From Strongylocentrotus droebachiensis (lineage: Eukaryota > Echinodermata > Echinoidea > Camarodonta > Strongylocentrotidae): a stretch of DNA of 64,000 nt. The DNA lies in contig JAVYIG010001591.1 of assembly GCA_035222895.1 (NCBI GenBank), forward strand, positions 124,001 through 188,000, written 5' to 3'. Shown here piece after piece: positions 34,801-49,000 of the stretch; position 1 is the stretch's first letter, and each line of letters opens with the position of its first letter. The position numbers were made by a program, and so were the translations under genes. The notes under the pieces were generated by a model, which had not been told where the DNA came from, did not search any database, and saw only the letters and a list, made by a program, of their open reading frames with translations.

Positions 34801-37800
34801 CATGTAAATGTCTTGAATCCATCTGCGCAAGTTCCTCCATTTCGGCACGGATTGCTTTCACAGCTATCAGTACCTAATAACACATAGCCAAGAGAAATGT
34901 GCGATTATTAAAGTAATAAACATCCTAGCGATTCTGGGCAATATGTCTCTTACGATATTATGACTTTTATCCAGTTATTTAATTAAAACATGAATGTATC
35001 TTGATATGACCAATGATATGATTGCAGGGCCCTCAGAGAGAACAATATGAATACTTATGAGGCTACCCTGGGTAAACAAGACATATTATTATCATTATTA
35101 TTATTATTATTATTATTAGTCATTTGTTAAACTCGATTTTGGACAGAAGCTTACACCCAGCAAAAGGTTTCGATGTTATTTAGTATACAAACCATTGGGT
35201 TGCGATTTGTTTTTATGTTTAATGAAGGCTAGATTTAGGGTAGGGTAGAGAAATGGTCCATGGTTAGACCTTCGCTTTGTGTAAGAACCTTACTGATGAA
35301 CAAGTGTCGATGGAGTATGTGTCCTTAGGAGCTTGCTAAGACAAGAGAGGAAGTAATGGCGTACGTGGGAAACGGCATAAGAAAAAACTTTCACAGTTTA
35401 GACCAATCGTATTCCCCCCACAATTCAACAAAGGAAAGTGGGGGTGACTGCCTGCTACCTTCTACGTTTAAAGGGTCATTTGTTAAAAGCCTGCATCCTG
35501 TAAATAAGGCGGTTACAGGTATTATTTTTTAATTGATTGAAATCTTGATATTTTTAATATGTTCTGGTTATCATTGTGGCACTTTTTCGGGTGCATAAGA
35601 TTTTTTTAAATTTGATACTTTATAGTGATATCCTGTTTTTCAAGTCTTTGTTGTATTACCAATGAATTGGTTGACAAACAATCAAGTAACACCGAAATGA
35701 AGACGAATGAAGCACTACATGAGTGTACTCACTATCTGAGGCGAATTCTGCAACATAGAGATACTCATTGAGATATGGATAAGTCCCGTTAACAGGACTC
35801 AGCTCAGCGGCTTCTCCACCAATACTATCTGCCGATGCCTGCGATGTGGCCTCGATAGTAATCAGAAGGTCACCGATCACGCTACCGTTTCGGAATGAGA
35901 GTACGTCACATGTAATGTTGGTTAGTTGAGGCGAATTTAGGTTCATCCTCAAATAGGTTGTAGTCTGTGAAATAAATAAATTCAAGGTGTCTTTTGTATT
36001 AAATTTCATTCTGAGTGAAATTATTTGGGAAAAAAACATGAGATGTTGATTTTTCACTGAATGAGGATACTCGCAAATAAACATCTGTTTACATGTCATG
36101 TGGCACTAACCATACTGATATTGGTCTGAGACTTTTAGTTTTATTATGTTTTATTTCTTAAAAGTTCTAAGGACAAATATAATTACACTATTCCCCCCCC
36201 CCCCACCCATACCCACACACACACGCACAAACACACACACACACATTGACAACCATAGGCATAATAGGGGCATTCTGAAAATATCTGACACTAAACGAAT
36301 ATCATATTACTTAACAGGAGACATAATGCCCCAGTTCCATTTAGAGATTCACCATTCACGTATGTAAGCCTTTTTTTATAGATAGGCTACCTACGTGTTG
36401 TTGAATTATCATCATTGATTTTCCTCGTGTTATAGTGTAACTAAATTGTGCTTACCACACCACAATAGATAGTTTCCAGTTCCATAAAGGCATCTGAGTT
36501 TTGGTCTTCAAGTTCTTCTGAGAATTCAAGACGACTGTCGTTTCGTCTGTTGGCTGTGATCTCAATCCTTATGTAGCTCGTGAATGGTTCGACTTCTGCG
36601 TGCAACAAGGACATTATGAGGGTAGAGGTGAGACCTTTATCATAACCACTAGCCCTTCTTAAAGCGTTGAGAGCCCTGACTTAGCCCCCCAAAATGATGA
36701 CACAATTTAACTTGAATTACATGATAATGTGTAAGAGGATGTCATTTTGGTTTATTATTCCTCTTGTAAATGTGTCATGCGTAATTTGTACTTGTATTGG
36801 TTTCTTAAAATCAAAATTTCTACATTAAGCAAAGAAGTAGCGAACTTCAAAACAAAACAACAGCGACAAATAAAACTGAAGATTAGTCAGGTATTAAGGT
36901 AAGAAGAATAACGTTAGTTGCAAATTGAAATCTTTTCATTTCAGTAATTTCAAATCATTTAAAGGTTGAACATACCAGAAGAAGAGGAGGTTGTCTTATA
37001 TGTGGTTGATTCATCTCCTGTTCCTTCAGTCGTTGGTCCTCTCGTAGCCATGGTTTTGCCATCTTCTTCTGTTGTGGTTAGACCAGTTGTTGCAGTTCTA
37101 GCTGAATCCATAGTTGATGTAGAAGTTGTACTGGAAAAATCGGTTTGGCCTTGCGGCGTTGGAGTAGTGGGTTGCGTGGTTTCGGTAGCTGCCGTTGATT
37201 CTATTACTGTTGACAGAGGCGTTCCTTGGGTCGTGGGAATTTCTAGAATAATAAGATTTTTGTAAGTTGTATCAGTAAAATGAGTAAGTTACATGAGAAG
37301 GAAAAAAAGATACTATGTGACATAATCTCCGAAAGACACAGTACTTGCAGATAATGTCTGTGTTTCTAAAATTCAGCAAAGGTCGGTTGGTATTTGCACT
37401 TTTACCACGAACACTTCTAATCTGTAGTGATACGAAATAGTTTGGCATAATGTTTAGATTCCACGAAAAGTTCTTCAGACGCTGATGTTATTTCAGGTTC
37501 TTCAGTCACTTCCATATTGTTCCATTTCATCCGTTGTTGTCAACATTTAGAATGTGAAGAGCTTTTTTTTCCCTTCTCCTTTCGCACCCGCTAAATAGAA
37601 GATTTTCGGCAGGAATTTTTTTAATACGACCCCCCCCCCCACACACACACACACGCACACACACGCACACACACACATAAACAACAAAAAAGCACACTAT
37701 TCAAAATGGTCTCGCAATGCCCATGTTTATGGCCGAACCGATCATCATAGTGTTGAGCAAGAAATCGATTCCCAATGCTAAGTAGAATATTTTGAAAGGC

Positions 37801-39993
37801 GAATTTTGTAAGGACCACCTCCTTCCCGCTTCATAATGGTCTAATGATGCCCATGCTTATAACTTATCATCTAATAACGTATTGAGAAAAGAATACCCCT
37901 TCTTATAAACCGATCATCATAGTGTTGAGCAAGAAATCGATTCCCAATGCTAATTGGAAGATTTTCTGCAGGCGAATGTGGTGACAACCCTCCCCCTCAT
38001 GCCCCTAACCCCTCCTATTCCCTCAAAATTGTATAGTGGTACTCTTTATCAAGACCTATCATCAAATTACCTGTTGAGCAATTGAATTCAGTATAACCAG
38101 GAGCGCAGGTGCAGTTATACATGTTGATTCCATCCATGCAGGTCCCACCATTAGCACATGGATTAGATTCACACTCATCGAGTTCTGCGTGCACAAACAT
38201 GAAACGTGACAAACAAGGAATAAAGAGAATGAAAGAGTGGATAGTCGAGAGGAAGAGAAAGGGATAGGAGAAGGAAGGAAGAATGGAATATCAGAGGGAG
38301 GGATGGAAGGGAGAGAGGATGTAAAATAAAGTGACAGTAGTAGAAGATAAAGATAATATAGAGAGGGCTTAGGATGATTTACATGAAGATTTGTTTTTTT
38401 ACATTTGTATTGTATAAATGTGGGTAGAAATATTCTTGTAGATATACTTCGTCTTGGCAGACATGGTAGAAAGGGTCAACTAGATGCGCAGAATACTAAT
38501 TTTAACTTCGGGCAAATTACCTTGAAGTCATCCTTCTTTGTCTATACAATACGCAACCTATTTTAGTCGGTACAGACTGAGAGGGCTGTAGAAGCTTCAC
38601 AGTTTGTGTTCACATTCGATTGCCAGGGGCATGATTAACGATTTTAACGACGAGAATAACTTTAATCATGGTTTGACACAGGAACAATCAACGGATGAAG
38701 CAGAATACCAAGCACACTATTGCCTTAAAAAGACGAGCTTGGAAATTATTTTAATTTGATGTTATGTCAGGTTTTAATAGCTCATGTAACATTTTTCAAA
38801 ACTTATGCATTGTCTTGTTTTTTAGTCCTCACTTATATCTTGCTTTCTCAATTGAAAAAAAGTAAAAGAAACTTACCATTGCATGTGAGCCCATCATCAT
38901 GAAGCTCAAACCCAGGACGACAAGAACACGAGTAGTTTCCTGGTGAGTTGATGCACGTATGATTGCAATTGTGAGCTCCAAGACATTCATTGATATCTGA
39001 AAGAAATACAAGAAAAATGGAACAAGACAGTTTCTGAATTATTTAATGTAACTTCCGATAACTATTATTATTACTTTTGAAGACCTCTCGTGCAGCATAT
39101 GGGCTACCCAGCTTCCTCCTTTGGAATTGTATATATCTATATTGTACTACTAATTCTACTACTACTACTACTGTTGTTGCTACTACTACTACTAATACTA
39201 CTTCTACTACAACAACTACTACTAATACAACTACTGCGACTATTACGGCTTACAACAACAACAACTACCACAACTACTATGTCAACTACTACTACAACTA
39301 CTACTAATACTACTACAACTACTACTAATGATAGTAATAATTGAATTGAATTGAATTGAATTGAATTTATTTATTCACCACCATTGAAAACATTGAAACA
39401 AAAGATAAATGTACAATGACAATGTCAATATAACATAAATGCATGACATGAATTATAAAAAATACATGTTATACAGCGATATACATGTACATTATGACAA
39501 ATATAAAGTAAACTTTGCTTCAAGAGTAAAACAATAAATGACTATTTACAATAAGTTTGTGATCGATGGTAAAATAGAGTCAAAAATAGCACATGTGCTA
39601 GTCGAGTCTGACTCTCGTTATCTAAAGCCTAAAATAAAGTTAATTTAAAAATACATGATGGGTTTCCAAATCTTATAAATAAGATTTGTGTATAATATTA
39701 AAATGAGACTGGTAACTATATACAACTATATAGTTACGAGGTTATGATTCGTGGTTTTCACTTAAGAGTAATTTTGTAAGTTTTTTACGAAAAGAGGTTC
39801 TTGATCTCTCAATTCTTAGATCAGTAGGAAGCATATTCCAAAAATTACTTCCAACAAACGATACAGAAAACTTTCCTTGGTCCGTTTTGAATAAAGGAAG
39901 ACGTAATTGTCGACCCGTTTTTTGTCTTGTGGAATATCCATGTTGTATCATACAGCAATAATGTTTTAAGGAATGAGGTAATCGTTCATTTAT

Positions 39994-40027
<34 letters not shown>

Positions 40028-43000
40028 AACTAATGGTATAATAGTAATTACCTGAGCAAGAATCGTTTCCTGTTCCTTCGAAACCCTCATTACAAGTGCA
40101 GTAGTAGCTTCCATCAGTGTTTGTACAGTTTCCGTTACGGCAAACATCTGAAGATAGGTCACATTCGTCGATATCTATAAACAAACAAAAAAGGGAAAAG
40201 GGGAACATATACAATATTTCATGTGCATTAATAATAAGTGACCAATAAACCTGCGTTTCAGAGCATGGTGTCCCACCAATGAGGTATATGATTAACCTTA
40301 ATCATTGAAACCTTTACATAATATGTGCTTGTTTTCTAAAATAAAGTTTAAATTAGTTTATGAATTAGGTTATTTACAGCAAATGAAGGGAAACCTTTTG
40401 GGTTCTTTAGTGAAAGGGAGACGTTTTTTGTTATCCCCGTTTGCAGCTCTTTACCTAGGTTTTGTAACTGAATGTATTATTTCTAACATGCTTTCAGCGC
40501 CTTATCAAAGAGAAGTGGTTTCCTCTTACCTTCCTGCATGACTTGATGATCTGGGGCAATAAGTCGTGATCTCGGAAGCAATTCCATGAAAATCTGCTCT
40601 AGGCTGGAATCATCCAAGGATGCACCAGGTTCTACGTCGACCCGGAAGGACATCAGAGCATAATTTCCGGTCAAAGTATAGTTATGTACAGAAACAGCCT
40701 GCAGTGTGTCGTCACCCAATACTGATGATGTGTTGAGGTAACGCAAGACCTGAAAAAAACGATTTATATAACAATTCCATGAATTCATTATTTAAGCTTT
40801 AATGGGAACCTTGCTCTGACTAGACTAATGTTTCGGATGAGTTTGACATGACATGAACCCAAGAAAGGCTTTAACAATTTGTACAATAATTTTTTATTTT
40901 TTTCTTCAAAAAATGAAAGTCTTCAAAATGTCTCTGTTAATATTTTATATACACGTAAGTTGAATTTGTTTTTGAAATGAGAAACTGTATATGCACAGGG
41001 TATCCTGTTATCTTATCAATGGCTCATTAAGTTAAGTGTACGCAGTTAGGGGAAAAGAAATAATTAATATCTTGTTTGACTATAAATGATTGTAATTTGT
41101 CAGATTTTAAAAAATTGAGTGGACCACTAGCTTTCACATTTAAGAAAGGAATACTCCGAATCATAAGTGAAGCTTTAGTTACGTATTCAATTGTATTTCT
41201 CCGGTTTAACTTACATCTTGGGCTAACTGACGCTGGTTATCTTGCGATTCGACCGCAGAAGGATACGATTCAACGCTTAATCCACTGATGAATGTAAGAC
41301 GAACGTTGAGTGATAACGTCAGCGCGTCTATTCAATTACAGAATTACAAACACAAGAAATAAACTGTTAACAGACTCTTATGCTAAATTAGTGGGATAAT
41401 GATCTAATCTTTAAACCACAATGTTAAAAAAATAACATATGTATATTTTTGTCTAGGGGCGGGGACACACCTCTGCCCTGAAAGTCATCATGCAAGTTTT
41501 TAGTTCTTGCAAGCGAGCGAAAAAGTGAACAACTATGGTGGCACTTTAATACGGTTTAGGGTTATTTCGTCATCAATATACACGGATATGAAAAGCAATG
41601 TACTTGATTGTGAATAGACTGAAGTCATTTTGTGAATGTTGGTATTTTACGTTTCGACCTCCCCCCTCCCTGCGTATGCGGATCCGCCCCGTAGTTTAAT
41701 TTCTCTTAGAGTCCTCATTAGGAATACACGGAATAGATATGTTGCTAAATTAACAACTGATTGAAAGGTTTATTTGTTTTGTATTACAAAACATACAAGA
41801 GAGATTCATTCTTTGACAATTTGCATCGAATTTCGTTGCCTATTAGGGGTGTCTTCATTTTTGTAGATTTGTTCCCATAATGTTGATCCGCCCTGTAAAT
41901 TGTGGATACAAGTTTTTCTTCCGATTACATGGCATAGAGATCTTGCCAAATACGAAACAGATTTCAAGGTAATGTCGAATTATCCGGTTAGAAGAAAAAA
42001 AAAAGAAATAGATTCATACTTTGGCAGGTTCCATTGATTTCTGTTGTGTCCTCCCTACACACGCATGAGAAGTTACCCGGTGTGTTCATGCAAACACGAT
42101 CTAGTCTGGACTCGCAGACATCCGTGCTCGATTCACATTCGTCAATATCTGTTTAAAAGGGCACAATGGGAGAACAAGGTTGTATATTGAACAAGAGACA
42201 TGCCATAACGTTAATTTACAGGAAGCATTAAAATGAATGGCAAAACGTTTAATTAAGTGATTAAGGTAGCTATTACTTATTCTTGAATGAAGCCGTTACC
42301 CGTATCAAAATTACATGACCATTCCCTTTCTTATCTTTTCCTTTTCTCTTTTTTGTTGTTTGTTTGTTGCAGATTTGTTTTTCATGCTCTGACATGTTCC
42401 ACCATGCTTACACATTTCTGGCAATGTTGCAATCTGTAGATTTAAAATATATTTATTCTTGTAAAACTTCAATATTGTTTTAAAAATTTGTTTCATTTAT
42501 CTGTAATATTATATGCAAGGCACTGTGTTGTATATTTGTTGTCCTGTATTGTTGTATTTTTTCATGTCCATGTAATCTGGTACTTATATTTATCTTTTAA
42601 TCATATGTCTTAGGTCGGCCACTTATAAGGGTCACTTCCTTTCTGGCCGCTACCTACCAAGCAGCATCTATATTGTTGTATTCTAATTGTTAAACGAACT
42701 ATTGTTTTACGATGTATGTTATATTTCTTAATTGCTTTGGAGAAATCAAATTGAATATGTATATACTGTATATACATATTAGTAGAAAGGGGGATTGGAG
42801 GCTCGGGGGCTAGGGGGCTTGGGGATTTTGCTTTGATTTCATCGCTTAGATTCAATTTTAATCAGGAATAGGGGCCTTGAAGCGTTTTTGTAGTGGAGAT
42901 TGCCCCCCCCCCCCCCCCTACTGAGCCGCTACTAGTTCATACCTTGACATTCTTTAGGGGATGAATTGTCGTATCCGGAGTGACAGGTGCAGTTGTAGTC

Positions 43001-46000
43001 TCCAGGCAGGTTGATACAGGTTGAGATGTCAGACGGGCATAGGTCCACATCAGATGCACATTCATCAAAATCTGATGAGTAACCAGAAAACTTTTTCAAA
43101 TAATGGATTTGAAGCCGGAATTATATATAAAAATGGCAAATCTGATATCAACAAATCATTGTCATGGAACTGGATTCAAAGAGAAATAATTGTACTGAGA
43201 GGAGAAAATATTATTACATTTCTTTAAGCTCTATCACATTGTTAAAATTCTCTCCTCTCTCTCTCTCTTATCCTCTCTTTCTCTCTCTCCCTTGTTGCTA
43301 CCCCTTTCCTTTTCACCGCCTCTCTCACTCGTCTTTGTTTAAACGGTCGTTTATAAGAATTATAACAAGTTAAAATATCCTTTACATTTTTGTTCTCTCC
43401 TTACCCGTGTTTAGGACTGCTGGTAAAACATGACGCATATCTGTTATCGATCAGCAAAACGAATATTCCACCTCCACCCCCATTTAAAAAATAATCTTTG
43501 ACCTAATTTTGTTCCCCTTGAAAACCAGGTACAGCCATCTTAACATACCTGAACACGTTCCGTTTTCGAGTTGAAAACCAGGCTCGCAAGTGCAGTTGGC
43601 AGATTCGGTGGAATTCCTCAGAGCTTCATCACAATCGCTTATCTCTGTGACAAGATACAGCAAAAATTTCGAGATTACAATATATAAAATGCCATGAAGA
43701 AAAACGTCGGTAAAGCCGTGTTGAAATTAAACAGTCATGTAAGAGCTGAGGATATTTCTCCTAGCATATATAATAATTATGGTAATTGGAAATAAACCAA
43801 CTATCACCGTTAATGGGTTATCCTGTGAAGATATATTCATTTTTTTCGAATTATTTTATACTTATATTTATACGAATAAAAATGAACCAGTCATTCAACC
43901 AGTTATTCAATGGAGAGATATCTTTATGGATTATTTAATAAGTTATCATCCATGATTTTTTCATAAATATTTATTTTCAGGTTGTGGTTTAGAAATCTGT
44001 TTTGACTGATAAGTTAGTATAAGGCCTATAGTTAAGGTAGGGGTTACGGTTAGGATACCAGTTAATATTATAATAACTGATAAATTATTTGTTTCTTGGT
44101 CATATGCCAACCTCCCTCTGACAAGCTTTACAAAGTTGAGTTGGTTTTTATTAAAATCAGAAAAATGAGAGAAACAAATTATTGAAAGTTTGAGAAATAT
44201 TCAATAAAAAAAAATGAGAAATGTGTAAGATTGTCATGAGTGAAACACAAATCGGCAACATTGTGACGTATTTTGCGAGCCTCTTTCAAATTTGATCTGT
44301 TCAGAAAATTTCATAAGATTTCATTTTCTTAGTTATTGATGACGGGGAAAAAAAATCGTTTCATATTTGGGTTGCATACAAGCATACAAATGTACCTGCA
44401 GTGGTTATATTTAGGCTGAATGTATGCTTGAACATTTTCTTGAGGGAAAATAAGTTTTTTAGCAGAGGACAAATGAGTGGGGGCCTCGCAAGATACGTCA
44501 CAGAGTCACCAATTTGTGGTCGATTGATCACATCTTCAATCCATTTTTTAATTCTTCTATTCGTTTTTTGCTCAAATTTTCACTTCTTTGTATTTTTATT
44601 TGTTCGCTTTTATTTAAACCAACTTAATATCAGAGTGGACTTTCCCCTCTAAAAGATCTTATTATTAATCTTTATTCGGAAGGCGAAATTTCAACCAAAA
44701 AAAAGAAAGTTGTTTTTATGGAAGCAACTGTTCCAAATATTTCCGGGAGAACCGATGAATATCATACAACACACACACACACACGCACACACAGCCCCCA
44801 TACCCTTATTTTCAACGATGTTGCTCTTACAAGTATTTACTTTTTCAGAGATTTGTTTTGTTTACTTACTGTCACAGGAACGTTGATCAAGGGCAACAAT
44901 ATAACTCGTGTTACACGAACACGTGTAAGAACCTAGATTGTTATCACAATTCTGTTCACATTCATTCGTATCGTTGGCAGCACATTCATTGAAATCTAAA
45001 CAAAGCAAGATAAAAGATGATACGAAAATGGCTTGTAGCCTATTTCAATTATCCTTATCATACAATGTCATGTTCATTTTAGGAGGATAATAATGTGTGT
45101 ACATAAGCTCATATCCTTTACAGCTCATTTTGTGTATGGTATTACCAAAGAAAAAAGTCAATCAGTCCCTCAATAGTGTCCGAAAGTGCACAGTGAAGTG
45201 TAGAAAGCAAACGGATTTCCTTGCATAATTTGAATACTAGGACACTGCTAACGTTTAAATTTTACATACATGCGTGACATATTCATAACTCATACAAAGT
45301 TCTACAGAATTTAATACTGGCTGCAAAAGGGATACACTACCTTTAAATCAAATTTACTTTAACTCACTTACTTACCAGGCGTCTTAATCCAGGTTTTTTT
45401 CTTTCCCAAATGCATTCATCTTAAGTTAAGTGGTTAAAAAAAAAACGAATATTTGTATCGAGTATTTTACTCGAAAGGGGGATAAATAGAGTATGTATGA
45501 TTTGCCCCCTTAAATCAAGCTTACCAAAGCAAGTGGTACCATTGCCTGAGAGGTGGGGTGGACAAGGGCCGCATGTGTACTCTTCATCGGAAGACGGGGG
45601 CTCGTCGAAGCAGATAACCCCTTCAAAGCATGGCATACCCTCACATGAATCATAGTCTACGTCACAATGATCACCTGACCAACCACCAGAGCAGTTGCAC
45701 GTGACTACCTGCAATTCGATTCATTCGATTTGATATGCTTTATTGATAAAAACGTATATTAAATAAGCAGCCAGGCTGAAACAAATTGAATTATAAAAGA
45801 TTGATACAAACAAAACATTAAACCTCGATTTGGTAAAATACAATTATGTGTAGATTAGATTACAAAATATGAATGGCAACTCACAATGAATAATCAAGGA
45901 GAGAAAAAAGGAAAAGAAAAAGAAACAAGAGATTGAAACGGATGACTAGAGTATAATAGAAGGAGAACGAGTAAGGCAATAAGACAAATGTGGTAGAAGA

Positions 46001-49000
46001 TTAGATGAAGGACTGAAAAGACAATAATAGAGAGAGAGGAGGGGTGTAAGAGCATTTTTTGGGGTGGGCTGGAAATTTCAAAATTTGGCCGACCGATATT
46101 CTTTTTGTTTCTTTTTTTAATAAGAAAAAAGATTGAGGGGGATTATAAAAAATCACACACATAACAAAAATGGAGGGGTCAACCCCCCCCCCCCCCCCCC
46201 CCCCCCCCCCTCGGCTGCGTACGCGCCTGGTCCTCACTGCTATGTGTTATTTCATAATGCTCACCGCAAATCCGTTTGCATTTAGGTCCTGCCCCTCGGC
46301 TTGGTTCTCGAAGTCACACACGCCTTCGTTCTCGCAACGGCAGATCATGACCTTGTATGTCAGCGATGTCTCTGCTCCTCGGTTGTCCATCACAATGATC
46401 TCGATGGATGATACATTCAGGTCAGGTGGTGTCCAGGTCAAGATACCATCTTTATGAAACAGAGAGCCAGATATAGAGCGAGAGAGTACGACAGAGAGAG
46501 AGGGATAAAGAAAGAGAGAGAGAGAGAGGATAAAGAAAGACAGTGGGATGGGATGGGGGAACAGAGAGAAAGATGGAAATAATAAAAGGGAGAGGGGAGA
46601 GAGAGAGAGAGAGAGAGCGCGCGCAAGAGAGAGAGAGATAGAGTGGGAGAGAAGGAGGATAGAAAGGGATAATAATGGCAGAAGGGATGGTAGGGGAAGA
46701 GTTGGAGAGGAGTGAAAGAGGTAGAGAGCGGGAGAGAGAGGGAGAGAGAGTGGAGGAAGAGATGCGTTGAAGGGAGAGAGAGAGGGAGTCACAAAGAGAG
46801 TGAATTAAAGATAGAAGTGAATAAGGAGATAAGGAGACGGAAGGGGAAAGGGAGAGGAGAAGAGATCAGTATAAGGCCACAGATCATTCTGCAATTTGAG
46901 CATTGTGACGCATTCATCGTTTGACAAATTATCAGTCTGACTTATCATCTAACAGACTATATTACATTTCAAAAATAAATTATTTGGCATTTTTTTTGTT
47001 CATACCGGAGCTGATATTGGCGCCATCTGGTGCTGTGTCGTTGAAAGTAAAGAATACCTCATCATCTTCGTTAGGGTCGTGTGCAGAAATCTCCAAGGTT
47101 ACGGTCACGCCCACTTGCATGAAGAGAACCTGCCCGTCTTGTAAAGCATCTGACTCGCCTATCTCTACCACGTTGGTTACGTTCGGAGGAAAATTATCTA
47201 GAGAATTTAAAAAGTAACAAAAAACGTAATATTTACAAACTTTACATTCATTTCGAAGCTTTATTGTAGAATTTCAAAAACAAATTCACACTCGTATAAA
47301 TATGCTTTTGTTATTCCAATACATAAGCAATGAAATTTAGAAATTATAAGCGATAGGTACGCAAAGATAATTCTATTAGGTTTCAACTGATAACTTAATC
47401 CCAATCATCAGCAATTCTGCATGTTCGGAGGGATGAAATGCGGGCATATTTTAATACATTTATAGGACGTGATTTTTCATACAAAAAATCAAAACAAATC
47501 AAATCATACACTTATCTTCAGCAGAAATGCATAACAAATGTTACTGGGATAGGATGGGATGTACGTCTTTTAGACCATTATGTGAATAATGATAGCCCAG
47601 CTACTAAATATACTGTCTTGGTATCAGAATCTATGAGATAATTGACCATTTGTTTGCTTTTTTTGTTTTAGCTGACTACTATTAAAGAAGGCATGTGTAT
47701 GCTTGTATTAAAGTGAGCAATCAGAGGATCGACGGCTTTAAATCCTCTCCGAGAGATAAAGATTAATGAGGATTAATGCCTTACAAAAGGGCACTAGCGC
47801 ATTGACTTGGTTTCGAACCAGGGACCTCCCGGTTACGAGACCACTGCTCTACCAATGAGCCATCGCGGCAATTTCATACATTCTAACAGGGTTGATTACG
47901 AAACATCTTCTGATCTCCCCACAGTATCAAAACGGTGCAGCATATTGCCACATCTCACCAAGGTTTAGGAGGTCATTGTCGAGTTGGTTCCCCGTGGTCA
48001 TAGTTTGTTGACCCATCTCTGGACTCACGGCGAGGTAGTCGAACAGGCAGGCCTCGTCCTCCCCACAGGCCTCTCGGGCTTCCTGGGTTCGGTCAGGGTC
48101 GAGAGCGAGCAACTCGTCTAGAAACATTGGTTTGTAGTCGCTAGGATTGTAGTAACTCCAATTCCCATCGCCGTATTCGAACAGCGATTCGCTTTTATCT
48201 ATCATCCCTATGAAGTAACAATATCAATGTTAACAGATTTTTAATGGAAGGTTGGTGAAGATAAAGTACTGCTTGTATTTACAGGACTTGAGAATCTACA
48301 TCATCACCATCATCACCATCATCATCATCATTATTATCATTATCGTCACCACCATCATCATTATGATCATTATCATGATCACTATCATCATCCTCACGAT
48401 CATTATCAGATCAATTTCTCAACCGTTTTCCTAAGACAATCTATCAACCTCTTCATTTGTTTATGTTTCTCTTTACTTTTATCCTTTCTATCTGCTGCCC
48501 ATCTAATCAGTTAGATGGACAATATCATGCAAAAATTAAATTCCAAACGGATTGTCCGTCATTCACTTAACTTGTCAAAATACGAATCCGAAAACAACAA
48601 ATTTGTCATCATTTGAAAGAAAACAGCGCACAGCTAAACATTGAGCTATCGTCGATACTGCTCCTGAAATTCTTTACTTTTGATTTCATGTTCATATGAA
48701 TTATTTACTGTTAGAGAGAGATTGATGCATTACAACCTCGAAATCAGAACCTACCATCAAGTGTGAAAAACTGACCTACATATCTATTAGCATTATGGGT
48801 AAACAAAATCATTTAAAAAAACATACTGTCCTTATCATCAAGCAATAATATTGTACATGACATCTTTTTAGGATAAAGAAATATAAATGATAAAACAAAC
48901 ACTGACATAATGCTGCCTCTAATTGTTACTAAACAATAAATAGCACCCACACAAACACTGATTACACTATATCGAAGATATTTAGGACTGATCTCAATAA

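Noticed and set aside
36966..37265. Plus-strand 99-codon frame rich in Val
   Set aside because: It is the reverse shadow of the Thr/Ser-rich exon 23 of the minus-strand gene.
46247..46792. A 181-codon minus-strand frame as a single exon
   Set aside because: Its first two thirds translate a (CT)n tract. Only 46265-46449 matches protein-domain sequence and has splice sites, so only that part was kept as exon 12.
47800..47880. A tRNA gene, from GGTTCGAAACC and GGTAGAGC on the minus strand
   Set aside because: It is part of a SINE found twice nearby. The acceptor and D/anticodon stems do not pair as a full tRNA.
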